Origin: Marinihelvus sp942491555
Lineage (GTDB): Bacteria > Pseudomonadota > Gammaproteobacteria > Xanthomonadales > SZUA-36
DNA: 64,000 nt
Direction of reading: 5' to 3'
NCBI GenBank assembly: GCA_942491555.1
Contig: CALOBN010000003.1
Span: 682,001 to 746,000, forward strand
Position numbers and translations under genes: made by a program
In this document: positions 27,148 through 35,661 of the stretch, piece after piece
Layout of the letters: each line of letters starts with the position of its first letter
Position numbering within the stretch: the stretch's first letter is position 1
The notes under the pieces: generated by a model
What the model saw: the letters and a program-made list of their open reading frames with translations, nothing else
What the model was told of the DNA's origin: nothing
Databases searched by the model: none

Positions 27148-27978
27148 TCAGGGGCTACGCGGCTTGAAAGGAATAATTTCATTGTCGCCGGCATTGACCA
27201 CCAGGTAACTCGCTTCAGATATTTCATTCCACGTGCCGGCCAGGTCACTCAGGGGCTCGGATACGATGAGTCTCGATTGTTCAGATAATCGCTGGAATAC
27301 CTCGTTATCCGGGTAGTGAGCCCGGAGCGTAGCGACATCGCTGGAATAGAACAGGGAGCGGCTTGCCCCCTCGCTCGAATAACGAAAAGCCCACACGCTG
27401 TCGCCGTCCGTGGTGGTAACGGTCATCTGCAGCGGGTGCTGAACACCATGGCTGTGGCCTACCTGTTCGATAAAGCCCGCCGCCTGCTGAACGGCAGCAG
27501 GCGGGTCATCCTGCAATCCAAAAGTCAGCGCCAGGTAGAAGAACAGTTCCGTATCGGTTGAACCCTCAATCTCCGGATACAGAGAAGGATCCACAGCAAA
27601 TGCCAGATCCCGCTTCAGGGTATGGAATTGCCGAATTGCACCGTTATGCATCCACAGCCAACGCCCGAACCGGAAGGGATGACAGTTGGTTTGTTGAATG
27701 GGCGTGCCGGTTGCTGCCCGGATGTGGGCAAATACCAGGGAAGACTCCACGTAGCGTGAGAGCTCCTTCAAATTGCGATCACTCCAGGCCGGAATCGTGC
27801 TTCGAAAAAGCAGGGGGGAAGCCTGATCGTCGTACCAGCCAAGGCCGAATCCATCGCCGTTGGTGGTGGTTGCGCCCATCTGCGAGTTCAGGCTCTGATC
27901 AATCAGGGAATGCGCCGGCTTGAACAGCAAATCATCCAGCAAGACTTTCGAGCCGGTATAAGCCAACCATCTGCACAT
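27148..27978 (-). CDS. Class II glutamine amidotransferase (YafJ-like)
   Basis: The protein begins MCRWLAYTGS, placing the Ntn-type nucleophile Cys2 directly after the initiator. The family motifs follow: NGDGFGLGWYDD, AHIRAATGTPIQQTNCHPF, WLWMHNGAIRQF and EGSTDTELFFYLAL. The 276-residue length matches stand-alone YafJ/EgtC-like type 2 glutamine amidotransferases, which release ammonia from glutamine or an analogue for a partner that is not encoded here. It is expected to be cytoplasmic. The specific role is not predictable. Confidence 0.9.
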   Translation of the reverse strand: MCRWLAYTGSKVLLDDLLFKPAHSLIDQSLNSQMGATTTNGDGFGLGWYDDQASPLLFRSTIPAWSDRNLKELSRYVESSLVFAHIRAATGTPIQQTNCHPFRFGRWLWMHNGAIRQFHTLKRDLAFAVDPSLYPEIEGSTDTELFFYLALTFGLQDDPPAAVQQAAGFIEQVGHSHGVQHPLQMTVTTTDGDSVWAFRYSSEGASRSLFYSSDVATLRAHYPDNEVFQRLSEQSRLIVSEPLSDLAGTWNEISEASYLVVNAGDNEIIPFKPRSP

Positions 27979-28165
27979 ATTCTTTCTCCCGCAATATTTT
28001 TAAGGCGAAGCACGCTCTTAAGTCTCGCTTATGCTGTATTTAATGGGTACTCGTAATTCTTCCGGTTGGCTGACATGGTGGGCTTGCGAAAAGGCTGATG
28101 TGCTACCATCGCCCGCCCAGCGTCCATTCCTTGCGTGCCCGGTGTAAGCCACTCACAATCCAATC

Positions 28166-29944
28166 ATGATGTCTTTCATGCCACCCGGCCCGCGCCTGCT
28201 TATCTTGATCGCGCTTGCGATGAGCGCTTGTCTTCCGGGCAGGGCCCTCGCCGAGGATGGCTTCAAGGTATTGATTCTTAACAGCTATGATGGCAGTGCC
28301 ATGCCTTATGCCCAGGTTCTGGAAGTTTTCAAAAGCGAACTCCAGGCAGGCCGCACCGGTCAGGTCGCATTTCGTGAGTTTGACCTGCAAGAGCGCGGCG
28401 CACTTGATCCGAATTATGATCAATTGCTGGTGGAGCTCATTCAGTATCATTACACGGAGTCACCGCCCGATGTCGTTTTTGCCATTGGTCCACCCGCGGT
28501 CCTGTTCTGGCTGAACCAACGCCGCTCGAACCCATGGGATGTTCCCTTGATTGCCGCCGCAGGTGAGTTTGCCTTGAGTGGCATGGAGTTCCAATCCGGT
28601 GACACGGTGGTTGTCACGCCGTTCTCTTTTGTCGATCAGCTGGAAACCATTCATCGCTTGCGACCACAAGCGAAGCACATACTGATGGTGTTCGGCTCCT
28701 CCAGTCATGAGCGGGGGCTGGCGGCCCTGGCCAGGCAACAGCTGACGGTATTTGAAGACCGGATCAGCTTCGAGTACACCAACGATATGTCCCTGGCGGA
28801 AATTCGTGACCGGCTGGAAAATTTGGGCCCGGATGCCGCGGTGTTTTACGGTGTTTTCGATACAGATATCAACGGTGTTGTGCTCAGTAATTACTCCGGT
28901 TTAAACCTGGTCCGCTCGGTATCAACGGCCCCGGTTTTTGGTGTGTTTGATGATCAGCTCGGGCGCGGAATTATTGGCGGCAGGCTCTTTCAACTTAACC
29001 GGATGGCATCCGAAGCGGCGCGCGCCGCGCGCGAGGTGGAGCAGGGAATTCACAATGAGCTGAAACGCATTCGTGTGGAGAGAAGTTCGCCGGAGTTTGA
29101 CTGGCGGGAGCTGCAGTTCTGGGGCATCGACAGCCGCTTGTTACCCGCGGGCAGTACCATCAGGTTCAAACCACCGGGCATATGGGCGCAATATTCAAAC
29201 TGGATCATGATCGCGGCGGTGGTTTTCCTGAGCCTGTCACTACTGGTGGTATTTCTGGCGCTGCAGGGACAACGCCTGAAGCAGGCTCAAGCCTTCAGCA
29301 GCAGGCTGGGTCGAAAGCTTATTTCGGCACAGGAAAATGAGCGCCGCCTGATAGCCCGCGAGTTACATGATGATCTCTCACAACGGCTGGCCAGCCTGGC
29401 GATCGATGTGGGTTATGTTTCAGCCAGGCGGGGCAGCGAAGAGGCCGATAAGGTGCTCAATGAACTGGCACCGAGGCTGGTTGGCATCAGTAAAGATGTC
29501 CACGACCTGTCTTACCGCCTGCACCCCTCGATGCTGGAGGACCTCGGGCTGCTTGCGGCCCTTCAGGCCGAAGCTGACCGTTTCAGGCGCCATTGCAGTG
29601 CGGAGATTATTGAAGAGTTTGAAACCCTGCCAAGCAACATGAACCGGGATACCGCGCTGTGTGTTTATCGCATTGCGCAGGAGGCGCTTAATAATGCCAT
29701 CAAGCATGCCGGAGCCACCCTGATTAAGATCAGCGTTGCCGAACGGGAAGGTGCCGTGACGCTGAGCGTGGCCGATGACGGAGCCGGGTTCGATGACACC
29801 GCAACGACCAAGGGCGCGGGCCTGGGGCTCTCAAGCATGCACGAGAGGGCTGAGCTGGCCGGCGGTGTGTTGCGCATTGACAGTCGACCGGGCAGAGGCA
29901 CTAAGGTAAAACTGGTCGTACCACTGAACGGAGGTAGCCTGTGA
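28166..29944 (+). CDS. Sensor histidine kinase with an ABC substrate-binding-like periplasmic domain
   Basis: After a signal/anchor segment (residues ~8-28), residues ~33-310 resemble ABC_sub_bind periplasmic binding proteins (VLILNSYDGSAMPYAQVLEV, DVVFAIGPPAVLFWLNQRR, STAPVFGVFDDQLGRGIIGG). A membrane segment lies at ~346-368, then a HisKA_3 dimerisation domain (ENERRLIARELHDDLSQRL, phosphorylated His401) and a HATPase domain (AQEALNNAIKHAG, VADDGAGFDD, GAGLGLSSMHERAELAGG). This NarX/DegS-type kinase would sense an unknown periplasmic ligand and phosphorylate the coupled response regulator (GTGA overlap). Confidence 0.92.
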   Translation: MMSFMPPGPRLLILIALAMSACLPGRALAEDGFKVLILNSYDGSAMPYAQVLEVFKSELQAGRTGQVAFREFDLQERGALDPNYDQLLVELIQYHYTESPPDVVFAIGPPAVLFWLNQRRSNPWDVPLIAAAGEFALSGMEFQSGDTVVVTPFSFVDQLETIHRLRPQAKHILMVFGSSSHERGLAALARQQLTVFEDRISFEYTNDMSLAEIRDRLENLGPDAAVFYGVFDTDINGVVLSNYSGLNLVRSVSTAPVFGVFDDQLGRGIIGGRLFQLNRMASEAARAAREVEQGIHNELKRIRVERSSPEFDWRELQFWGIDSRLLPAGSTIRFKPPGIWAQYSNWIMIAAVVFLSLSLLVVFLALQGQRLKQAQAFSSRLGRKLISAQENERRLIARELHDDLSQRLASLAIDVGYVSARRGSEEADKVLNELAPRLVGISKDVHDLSYRLHPSMLEDLGLLAALQAEADRFRRHCSAEIIEEFETLPSNMNRDTALCVYRIAQEALNNAIKHAGATLIKISVAEREGAVTLSVADDGAGFDDTATTKGAGLGLSSMHERAELAGGVLRIDSRPGRGTKVKLVVPLNGGSL

Positions 29945-30582
29945 AACCATTACGAGTCGTGCTGGCAGATGATCACATCATTGTCGCCGAAGGCCTCAGA
30001 CGCCTGCTGGAACCGGAGTTTGAGCTCGTCGGTGTGGTGGAGGACGGTCGCGCCCTGCTCGTCGCGGTCCGTGAACTGAAACCTGACGTCGTCATCTCCG
30101 ATATCACCATGCCGGAGCTCAATGGCGTGGAAGCGCTGGAAGAACTGAAGCGGGTCAATCCAGACGTGCGCGTGGTTTTTCTGACCATGCATCACAATGT
30201 GGCGTACGCAAGAAAAGCCCTGGAGGCCGGTGCGCTGGGTTATGTGCTCAAACACTCGGCGCCTGAAGAGCTGATTCTCGCAGTTCGGGCAGCCGCCGCG
30301 GGACGTACTTTCATCACGCCGGATATCGCGGGCGAAGTGCTTCAATCCATGCGCGATGGCGGGGACACATCCACGGATCCGGTACAAAATCTGACCCTGC
30401 GCCAACGCGAAATTCTGCGCCTGCTGGTCGATGGGCTTTCTGCCAAGGCGATCTCATCGCGTTTAAATATCTCATCACGCACCGTTGAATTTCATAAGTA
30501 CGCGATGATGGAAGACCTGAACGTCTCAAGCAGTGCCGAGCTGATACGAATCGCTCTGCAAAGTGGCGTGCACGAGCTCTGA
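29941..30582 (+). CDS. NarL/FixJ-type response regulator
   Basis: The GTG start at 29941 overlaps the kinase stop and has GGAGG at 29930-29934. Residues 1-~125 are a receiver with the acidic pair D10-D11, phosphoacceptor D54 (VVISDITMPE), conserved Thr in LTMHH and Lys in YVLKHSAPEE. Residues ~148-210 are a LuxR-type HTH (LTLRQREILRLLVDGLSAKA, SSRLNISSRTVEFHKYAMME). It is the evident partner of the upstream kinase. Its targets are not known; candidates include the solute-binding and porin genes that follow. Confidence 0.94.
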   Translation: MKPLRVVLADDHIIVAEGLRRLLEPEFELVGVVEDGRALLVAVRELKPDVVISDITMPELNGVEALEELKRVNPDVRVVFLTMHHNVAYARKALEAGALGYVLKHSAPEELILAVRAAAAGRTFITPDIAGEVLQSMRDGGDTSTDPVQNLTLRQREILRLLVDGLSAKAISSRLNISSRTVEFHKYAMMEDLNVSSSAELIRIALQSGVHEL

Positions 30583-30603
30583 GGTCTGCCGGCACGCCTC
30601 GCT

Positions 30604-31086
30604 TCAGGCGTCAATTAGGCCAAAACTCGGGGAAACATACTTTTCCCCCCGTGCAACAGCATCAATGGCATCCAGAAGGTCTGTGGCGATCGCGCGCTTG
30701 AGAACCACGCTGTGTGCACCGGCCCCAAGCGCCAGGCGGGCCACAGTGGCCTGATCATGAAGTGACATGACGATAATCCGTGAACACGGTGAAAGCTCCG
30801 AGATTTCCGAGAGAATAAGCGGAAAGTCGAGGCCTTCCATTGAAATATCCAGAACGATCAGCGCTGGCGTCAGGCGTTGAGTGCCCTCGCGCAGGGAAGC
30901 GGCATCGGCGACCACGTAAACTGTCTGAAAACTGGACTCCAGCAAGCCCCGGAGCCCCTCGTTCATGCCATTGTGACGATTTGCCAGAATCGCGCAGCTT
31001 GAACTTTGCCTCTCCATCATCGAGTTATGCATTGTGCTGGTTCGCTTAAACATCCAGGGCGAGGTCAGAAGACAGTAGACACCCAT
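30604..31086 (-). CDS. Orphan single-domain receiver lacking the usual acidic pair
   Basis: Residues ~30-155 follow the receiver fold, with phosphoacceptor-like D80 (LIVLDISMEG), Ser in IVMSLHD and Lys in VVLKRAIATDLLDA, then GEKYVSPSFG. The normal N-terminal Asp pair is replaced (CAILANRHNGMN), so Mg-dependent phosphorylation may be impaired. There is no output domain. Starts at 31086, 31032 or 31020 are all possible; none has a clear ribosome site, and the first ~24 residues are dispensable. It is convergent with the response regulator (21 bp) and may modulate that system. Confidence 0.7.
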   Translation of the reverse strand: MGVYCLLTSPWMFKRTSTMHNSMMERQSSSCAILANRHNGMNEGLRGLLESSFQTVYVVADAASLREGTQRLTPALIVLDISMEGLDFPLILSEISELSPCSRIIVMSLHDQATVARLALGAGAHSVVLKRAIATDLLDAIDAVARGEKYVSPSFGLIDA

Positions 31087-31290
31087 GCAGAAGTTTTCGG
31101 CACCCGAAAAATTACCAGTTTCAATACAAATAATTGCTTATGAGGCTTTATATGTGCGCGTTGGCAGGTGAACCGGAAACTGAAATCCACCTTCGCCCGA
31201 CTGTTGCTCCTGCCAACTTGAGTTTGTCCGGCAGTTACCACTGCGCTCGTCTAAACTTAAACAAGACCAGAAAAAGGAACAGGTGACGTC

Positions 31291-32118
31291 ATGATCGTAC
31301 TCCGCTGGATACTGGCTCTTGCACTGAGCTGTCTTCTTATCGCTTGCAGTGAACGTGAACCGGCAATCGCCGAATCTCCCGCCGTCGCGCAGAGCAGCGC
31401 ACCGCCCGCTGAGCCCGCCTGTGAGCTCGTCATGGGCTGGGACCCCTGGGAACCCTATCAATACGAAATTACCGGCGGCCAGGTTTTTGGACTTGATGTT
31501 GACCTGGTCACCGCGGTCGCCCGGCAGGCAGACTGCAGCCTGGTATTCGAGAAAGGCACCTGGAGCGAGTTGCTGCAACGTTTACGCGACGGGGAGATCG
31601 ACATCCTGGCGGGTGCAACACCAACCGAAGAGCGGCAGGCGTTTGCCCGTTTTACGGCACCCTACCGGACCGAACAGTTCGAGCTGTTCAGCCGCGCTGA
31701 TCGCGTGGAGAACATCACGCAATACAGTCTCGCGAGCCTGATGGCCGACGAGTGGCAGATCGGCCTGGTGGAAGACTACCTGTATCCCGACGCCATCACG
31801 GCGCTGCAGAACGCGGGACGGATCAACGATGGCTTTGTATATGCGTCGATGTCAGAGACCAATATGTCCCGCCTGCTTGAAGGTGAGATCGATGCTCTCG
31901 TTGAGGACCAGTACGTGGCCGCGGCCATCATTCGTCACAAAAACCTGCACAATGACATTAAGCCGCTACCCATTGGGTTCAACAGCGCTGAGATCAGTAT
32001 CATGGTGAGTCGGGCCTCGGTGGATGAGGCACTGTTTCAACGCCTTGATGACAGCGTTCAGACGCTGGCCGCCAATGGCGCCTTTGACAAAATTCTATCG
32101 CAGTATGCCGAACCTTAA
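31291..32118 (+). CDS. Family 3 extracellular solute-binding lipoprotein
   Basis: A lipobox (LALSCLLIAC) marks a lipoprotein signal, followed by a Pro/Ala-rich linker. Residues ~45-265 match SBP_bac_3: CELVMGWDPWEPYQYEITGG, FGLDVDLVTAVARQA, WSELLQRLRDGEIDILAGAT, EERQAFARFTAPYRTEQFEL and, near the end, DEALFQRLDDSVQTLAANGA. Such proteins bind amino acids or related polar solutes for an ABC importer or act as sensor ligands. No ABC permease is nearby. It could pair with the kinase at 28.2 kb, but that is speculation. Confidence 0.9.
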   Translation: MIVLRWILALALSCLLIACSEREPAIAESPAVAQSSAPPAEPACELVMGWDPWEPYQYEITGGQVFGLDVDLVTAVARQADCSLVFEKGTWSELLQRLRDGEIDILAGATPTEERQAFARFTAPYRTEQFELFSRADRVENITQYSLASLMADEWQIGLVEDYLYPDAITALQNAGRINDGFVYASMSETNMSRLLEGEIDALVEDQYVAAAIIRHKNLHNDIKPLPIGFNSAEISIMVSRASVDEALFQRLDDSVQTLAANGAFDKILSQYAEP

Positions 32119-32132
32119 CGGTCCGGACACCA

Positions 32133-33386
32133 TCAATTGGGTATCCACTGCAGTCGCAGACTCAGGCTGAGAGGATCCTCGCCATCGAATTCGCTGCCGG
32201 GGCGGTCAACATCCAGCACCTTGATCAGGTTGGTCATCAGGCGAAACTGGTTGTTCAGGTACCAGTTGAACCCAAGCGAAATATTGGTCTCAATACCACC
32301 AATGATCGATTGGTCCGTGAGGTCGACATGACTGATGCGGGCGGCCAGCTCGAAGGCCCCCTTGCCACCAGTGCCCACCGGGTCGGACACTTTGACATTC
32401 CTGAACATACCCTGACCGAAATCATAATTTCGCTGGTCATTGGTCAGAAACCAGCTCGCAAAGAAATAAGCGCCATGGAAAGTAGCAGTCGGCTCGCCAT
32501 CTCTGCCGACGCGTGCGCCGAGCAGTTCTGTTTGCCAGCTGAAGCGGCCACTGACCCGGGCCGCAGCAAGGGATAGCCGGCCAATTTCACTTGCAGCATC
32601 AATCTCTCCGGTATCCACATAAAAATCGTTGATCGTGTGGATTTCCGGCCGGGTACGGAAGTCTGAGCCATCTGCATCAGCATTCCAGCGATAGGAAATC
32701 GAGGCGCCCAGGTGCGTGAACTTGCCATCAGATGAAGACAGGGGCACGTTGGCATAGCGTGCCACGATACCCTGTCCTTTTTCGCGCAGATCGTCCTCGG
32801 TCACGCTGAACAGGACCAGCGCAGCATTCAGGATATGTTTTGGTTCTCGGCGGGTGATGGTCAATCCACCACTGCGGTTTTCAGAGATGGCTTCCACCGG
32901 CAGGGCATTTTCCATAAAGGTTGAGCCGGCCGACTTGTTGGTCGACTCCAGTCCGAAAGAAGGGTCCTTGATACCGATGGTGATCAGGGTCCGGTCAAAG
33001 CCCGAGTAGCTGAGGTAGCTGTCATCCAGTTCCAGGCCCCCACCCTCGTTGTAGTTGGCTGTCAGCAACAAACGCCAGTTTTTCTGAAGATCCCGCGAAT
33101 AACCCAGCCGTGCCTTGCGTACAACCCAGTCGGCACCGGAAGGCTCGCTATTTAAGGGCCCGTCGATGTAAAGCTCGGCACCCCAGTAGCCACCAATGAG
33201 GGGTATGTGCCGTTGCACCAGTAATTCGTTGATATAGGGCGTTTGCGAGAACAGCTTGCCGGCCGTTTCCTGCAGCAGTGTTTCGTCGCTGTTGTCTTGT
33301 GCCATTGCGCTGGCCGACAGCAACAGGCTAGTCACCAGTATTACGAGTGACAACGGGCGGGCGTGTGTTGCGATGCGTGTGCACAT
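32133..33386 (-). CDS. OprP/OprO-like phosphate-selective porin
   Basis: A signal peptide (residues 1-29, ending SAMAQ) is followed by a beta-barrel protein of the porin O/P family: WVVRKARLGYSRDLQKNWRL, YSGFDRTLITIGIKDPSFGL, FMENALPVEAISENRSGGLT, and a C-terminal strand ending LSLRLQWIPN. The 417-residue length suits a 16-strand trimeric outer membrane porin. Members often pass phosphate or polyphosphate, although many are only annotated by homology. It is convergent with the solute-binding gene (14 bp). Confidence 0.88.
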   Translation of the reverse strand: MCTRIATHARPLSLVILVTSLLLSASAMAQDNSDETLLQETAGKLFSQTPYINELLVQRHIPLIGGYWGAELYIDGPLNSEPSGADWVVRKARLGYSRDLQKNWRLLLTANYNEGGGLELDDSYLSYSGFDRTLITIGIKDPSFGLESTNKSAGSTFMENALPVEAISENRSGGLTITRREPKHILNAALVLFSVTEDDLREKGQGIVARYANVPLSSSDGKFTHLGASISYRWNADADGSDFRTRPEIHTINDFYVDTGEIDAASEIGRLSLAAARVSGRFSWQTELLGARVGRDGEPTATFHGAYFFASWFLTNDQRNYDFGQGMFRNVKVSDPVGTGGKGAFELAARISHVDLTDQSIIGGIETNISLGFNWYLNNQFRLMTNLIKVLDVDRPGSEFDGEDPLSLSLRLQWIPN

Positions 33387-33625
33387 GATCCTGAATCATA
33401 ATCGCAACCCGCCACAAAAAGCAGATCGATTAAAAAGCACACAAGGCGGCGGTACCGGGCACCCGGGGCGGCCGGTTCAGCAACCGACCGCGATGGTCGC
33501 TGTGCACAAGCGTTTTAACTGGCCTGTTGTCTAAGCGGGTTGGTTTTTAAGTTACTATTAGCTAAACGCCCTGCACCGATTGGGTTTCATTTTTTTACAC
33601 CGTTAATCGTTGCCTGGTAACCACT
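33387..33625. other. Divergent spacer between the porin and the DMT transporter
   Basis: It should contain promoters of both flanking genes. No gene-like frame or RNA was recognised. Confidence 0.45.
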
Positions 33626-34609
33626 TTGAACTCAAGCTCACACCCCGTTTTCGCTGCGCTGTTCATGGTTATAGCCGGTGCGCTCTATGCGGCGGTCAAC
33701 TCCGTCACGGCGTTCACCACCGGCGACCCGCAATGGGGTTGCCAGACCGCCGCCGGCGTCAAATGCCTGGCGTATGACAGCCGGTCCTATACCTTTTTTC
33801 AGTACGGCACGGCCCTGCTCTTCACCCTGCCCTTCATCATGGGCAAGGGCTCGCTGAAATCCCTTCGCACGAACCTGTTTGGACTGCACCTGCTGCGCGT
33901 AACCGCGGCGGTGATTGGCGTGGAGCTGTGGGTTGCGGGTTTTGCCAAGGGTGTGCCCCTGTGGACGATGGTGGCCTTGCTGATGACATCGCCGTTGTTT
34001 GTCATTATTGGGTCTGCGCTGGTACTCAAGGAGCAGGTGAGCGCGTTGCGGATATCCGCGACCGTTATTGGCTTGCTGGGAGCACTGATTATCCTGGAAC
34101 CCTGGGACGGTTTTGATATCAACCGGATCTATCCGCTTGCGGCATCTTTGTGCTGGGCGATGGCTTCGCTGAGCGTCAAACGACTGGCCAATGAAGACTC
34201 GCCCGAAACCATCACCCTGTGGTTGTTGATTCTGTTCACGCCCCTGGCGTTTATTGCCACCTTCATTTATCCGGATTTTACCGGCGACCACGGCGCGCAC
34301 TGGGGCATAGGCCAGGGCCTGGTCATACCCACGCAATGGTCGCTGATCGCCCTGTTACTCGGGGCCGGCTTTCTCTCCGCGATGGCCCAGCTGTGCCTGG
34401 CCTGGTCCTACAAATGGGGTGATGCCTCCTACGTACAAGCGTTTGACCACGTGAAGCTTTTATTCAACATCCTGCTGTCCTGGTGGTTATTCCGGGACAC
34501 GCCGAAGGGGATTCTGTGGCTGGGCATTGCCCTGATCGTGGGCGCCAGCCTGTTTATTGGCTGGCGTGAGTACCGGAGTCATGTAAAGCAAAGACCCGGG
34601 CTGACCTGA
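33626..34609 (+). CDS. DMT superfamily (EamA) transporter
   Basis: The protein has ten hydrophobic segments in two EamA repeats (VFAALFMVIAGALYAAVNSV; LWTMVALLMTSPLFVIIGSA with LILEPWDGFD between halves). The second repeat ends WWLFRDTPKGILWLGIALI. The start codon is TTG 33626; the next ATG (33665) would cut into the first membrane helix, so TTG is preferred. Family members export amino acids and metabolites; the substrate is unknown. A strong minus-strand terminator lies downstream, between this gene and the convergent one. Confidence 0.9.
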   Translation: MNSSSHPVFAALFMVIAGALYAAVNSVTAFTTGDPQWGCQTAAGVKCLAYDSRSYTFFQYGTALLFTLPFIMGKGSLKSLRTNLFGLHLLRVTAAVIGVELWVAGFAKGVPLWTMVALLMTSPLFVIIGSALVLKEQVSALRISATVIGLLGALIILEPWDGFDINRIYPLAASLCWAMASLSVKRLANEDSPETITLWLLILFTPLAFIATFIYPDFTGDHGAHWGIGQGLVIPTQWSLIALLLGAGFLSAMAQLCLAWSYKWGDASYVQAFDHVKLLFNILLSWWLFRDTPKGILWLGIALIVGASLFIGWREYRSHVKQRPGLT

Positions 34610-34694
34610 ATCCTCCATCCAAATCACTCCTGCCAGCGCCAGGGATGAACCCGCCTGGTATCCGGTAAGTAACCCGGGTTGAAGGCATCTAGTG

Positions 34695-34724
34695 CAAAAA
34701 CGCCGCCCCAAAAAGAGGCGGCGT
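34695..34724 (-). terminator. Intrinsic terminator of the exported protein gene at 34754-35317
   Basis: ACGCCGCC at 34700-34707 pairs with GGCGGCGT at 34717-34724 around a nine-base loop. Read on the minus strand, the stem is followed at once by TTTTT. This is a classical GC stem plus T-tract 30 bp after the stop of the minus-strand gene. Confidence 0.85.
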
Positions 34725-34753
34725 CCTGCAAACCTGTCGAGGGGAGCCTGGTC

Positions 34754-35317
34754 TCAACGAAGTTTCCTGCCGTTCTGACCGCGGAAGCGGCAACGCCCTG
34801 AGTAGTCGGCCATGCCATTCCCTTCAGGGGTCATGCCCGTGCCGACGATCTGAATGACACACTGCACCCGGGAGCTGTCCAGGGGATCAATCAGTAACAT
34901 CGTGCCGGCAGTCTCGCCGGTGACGAGGTTTACTTCGACGCGGAAAAACTCATCAAGCAACAGGACCGGCCCCTGGCCGAGCACGGTGCCTGAGAATACC
35001 TGTTTGCCGGTGTTGACCAGTGTGCCGGCAGTCTCGTCGATAACGGTTTCGGGGTGGTAAAGCACCCGGCCATTGAGATCGCCAAAAATGTCAACCGTTT
35101 CGGTATTGCGCAGTATCACACCCGTCTCGGTGGGCGTGAACGTGTGATTAATCGCATTGCGGCCGGGTACGTCCGTGTCAAAATAGTGGATCGCAGTGCC
35201 GGATACCTCTTGCCATTGCTGGCGTTCCCGCCAATCTTCACTCTTGTCGGCAAAGCAGACGGGGGCTGTGAGCAGGGTCAGGATGGGAATCAGCCGGTAG
35301 ATGTTTGTCCGGGTCAT
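34754..35317 (-). CDS. Exported protein of unknown function
   Basis: ATG 35317 is chosen because AAGGAGG lies ten bases upstream and a signal peptide follows at once (RTNIYRLIPILTLLTAPVCF). The frame opens earlier at 35398, but that extension is Cys-rich and not protein-like. The mature ~165 residues are beta-rich (RNAINHTFTPTETGVILRNT, VIDETAGTLVNTGKQVFSGT, LLLDEFFRVEVNLVTGETAG) with a late cysteine pair (VQCVIQIVG...YSGRCRFRG). I do not recognise the family; the pattern suggests a lipocalin- or allene-oxide-cyclase-like barrel, with low certainty. Confidence 0.75.
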   Translation of the reverse strand: MTRTNIYRLIPILTLLTAPVCFADKSEDWRERQQWQEVSGTAIHYFDTDVPGRNAINHTFTPTETGVILRNTETVDIFGDLNGRVLYHPETVIDETAGTLVNTGKQVFSGTVLGQGPVLLLDEFFRVEVNLVTGETAGTMLLIDPLDSSRVQCVIQIVGTGMTPEGNGMADYSGRCRFRGQNGRKLR

Positions 35318-35661
35318 GGTGCGTGCCTCCTTGGGCGTTGGGTTCGGCCCTAATGCTGGTCCCAGGCAGGCAGAGCAGCAACAGACACGCCGGGCCATGA
35401 CCCCTGGTGGCCCATGATGTCCGCCTATGGCCCGGTCTTTGGCGTGCCGGGCTGTTGGGTATGCGAATATCGAGGCGTTTTCAGACCGTCAGCAACATTA
35501 GTGAGGCTCATCGTCAGGGCGGGTCTCGATACAGATGCGTAACCCTGCTCCTCATCCGATCACGGACGCAAGGTTTTCCAGTGATAAGATGCCGGCATCA
35601 TGGTGCTGCCGGATGAGCATGCAAAACTCCTGTTTCTGACAATTTCCAAGGTTTCTGATTA
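35318..35661. other. Intergenic stretch upstream of the symporter fusion gene
   Basis: About 340 bp between divergent genes. I see no convincing coding frame or RNA; short frames on both strands lack protein-like composition. Promoters for both neighbours must lie here. Confidence 0.5.
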
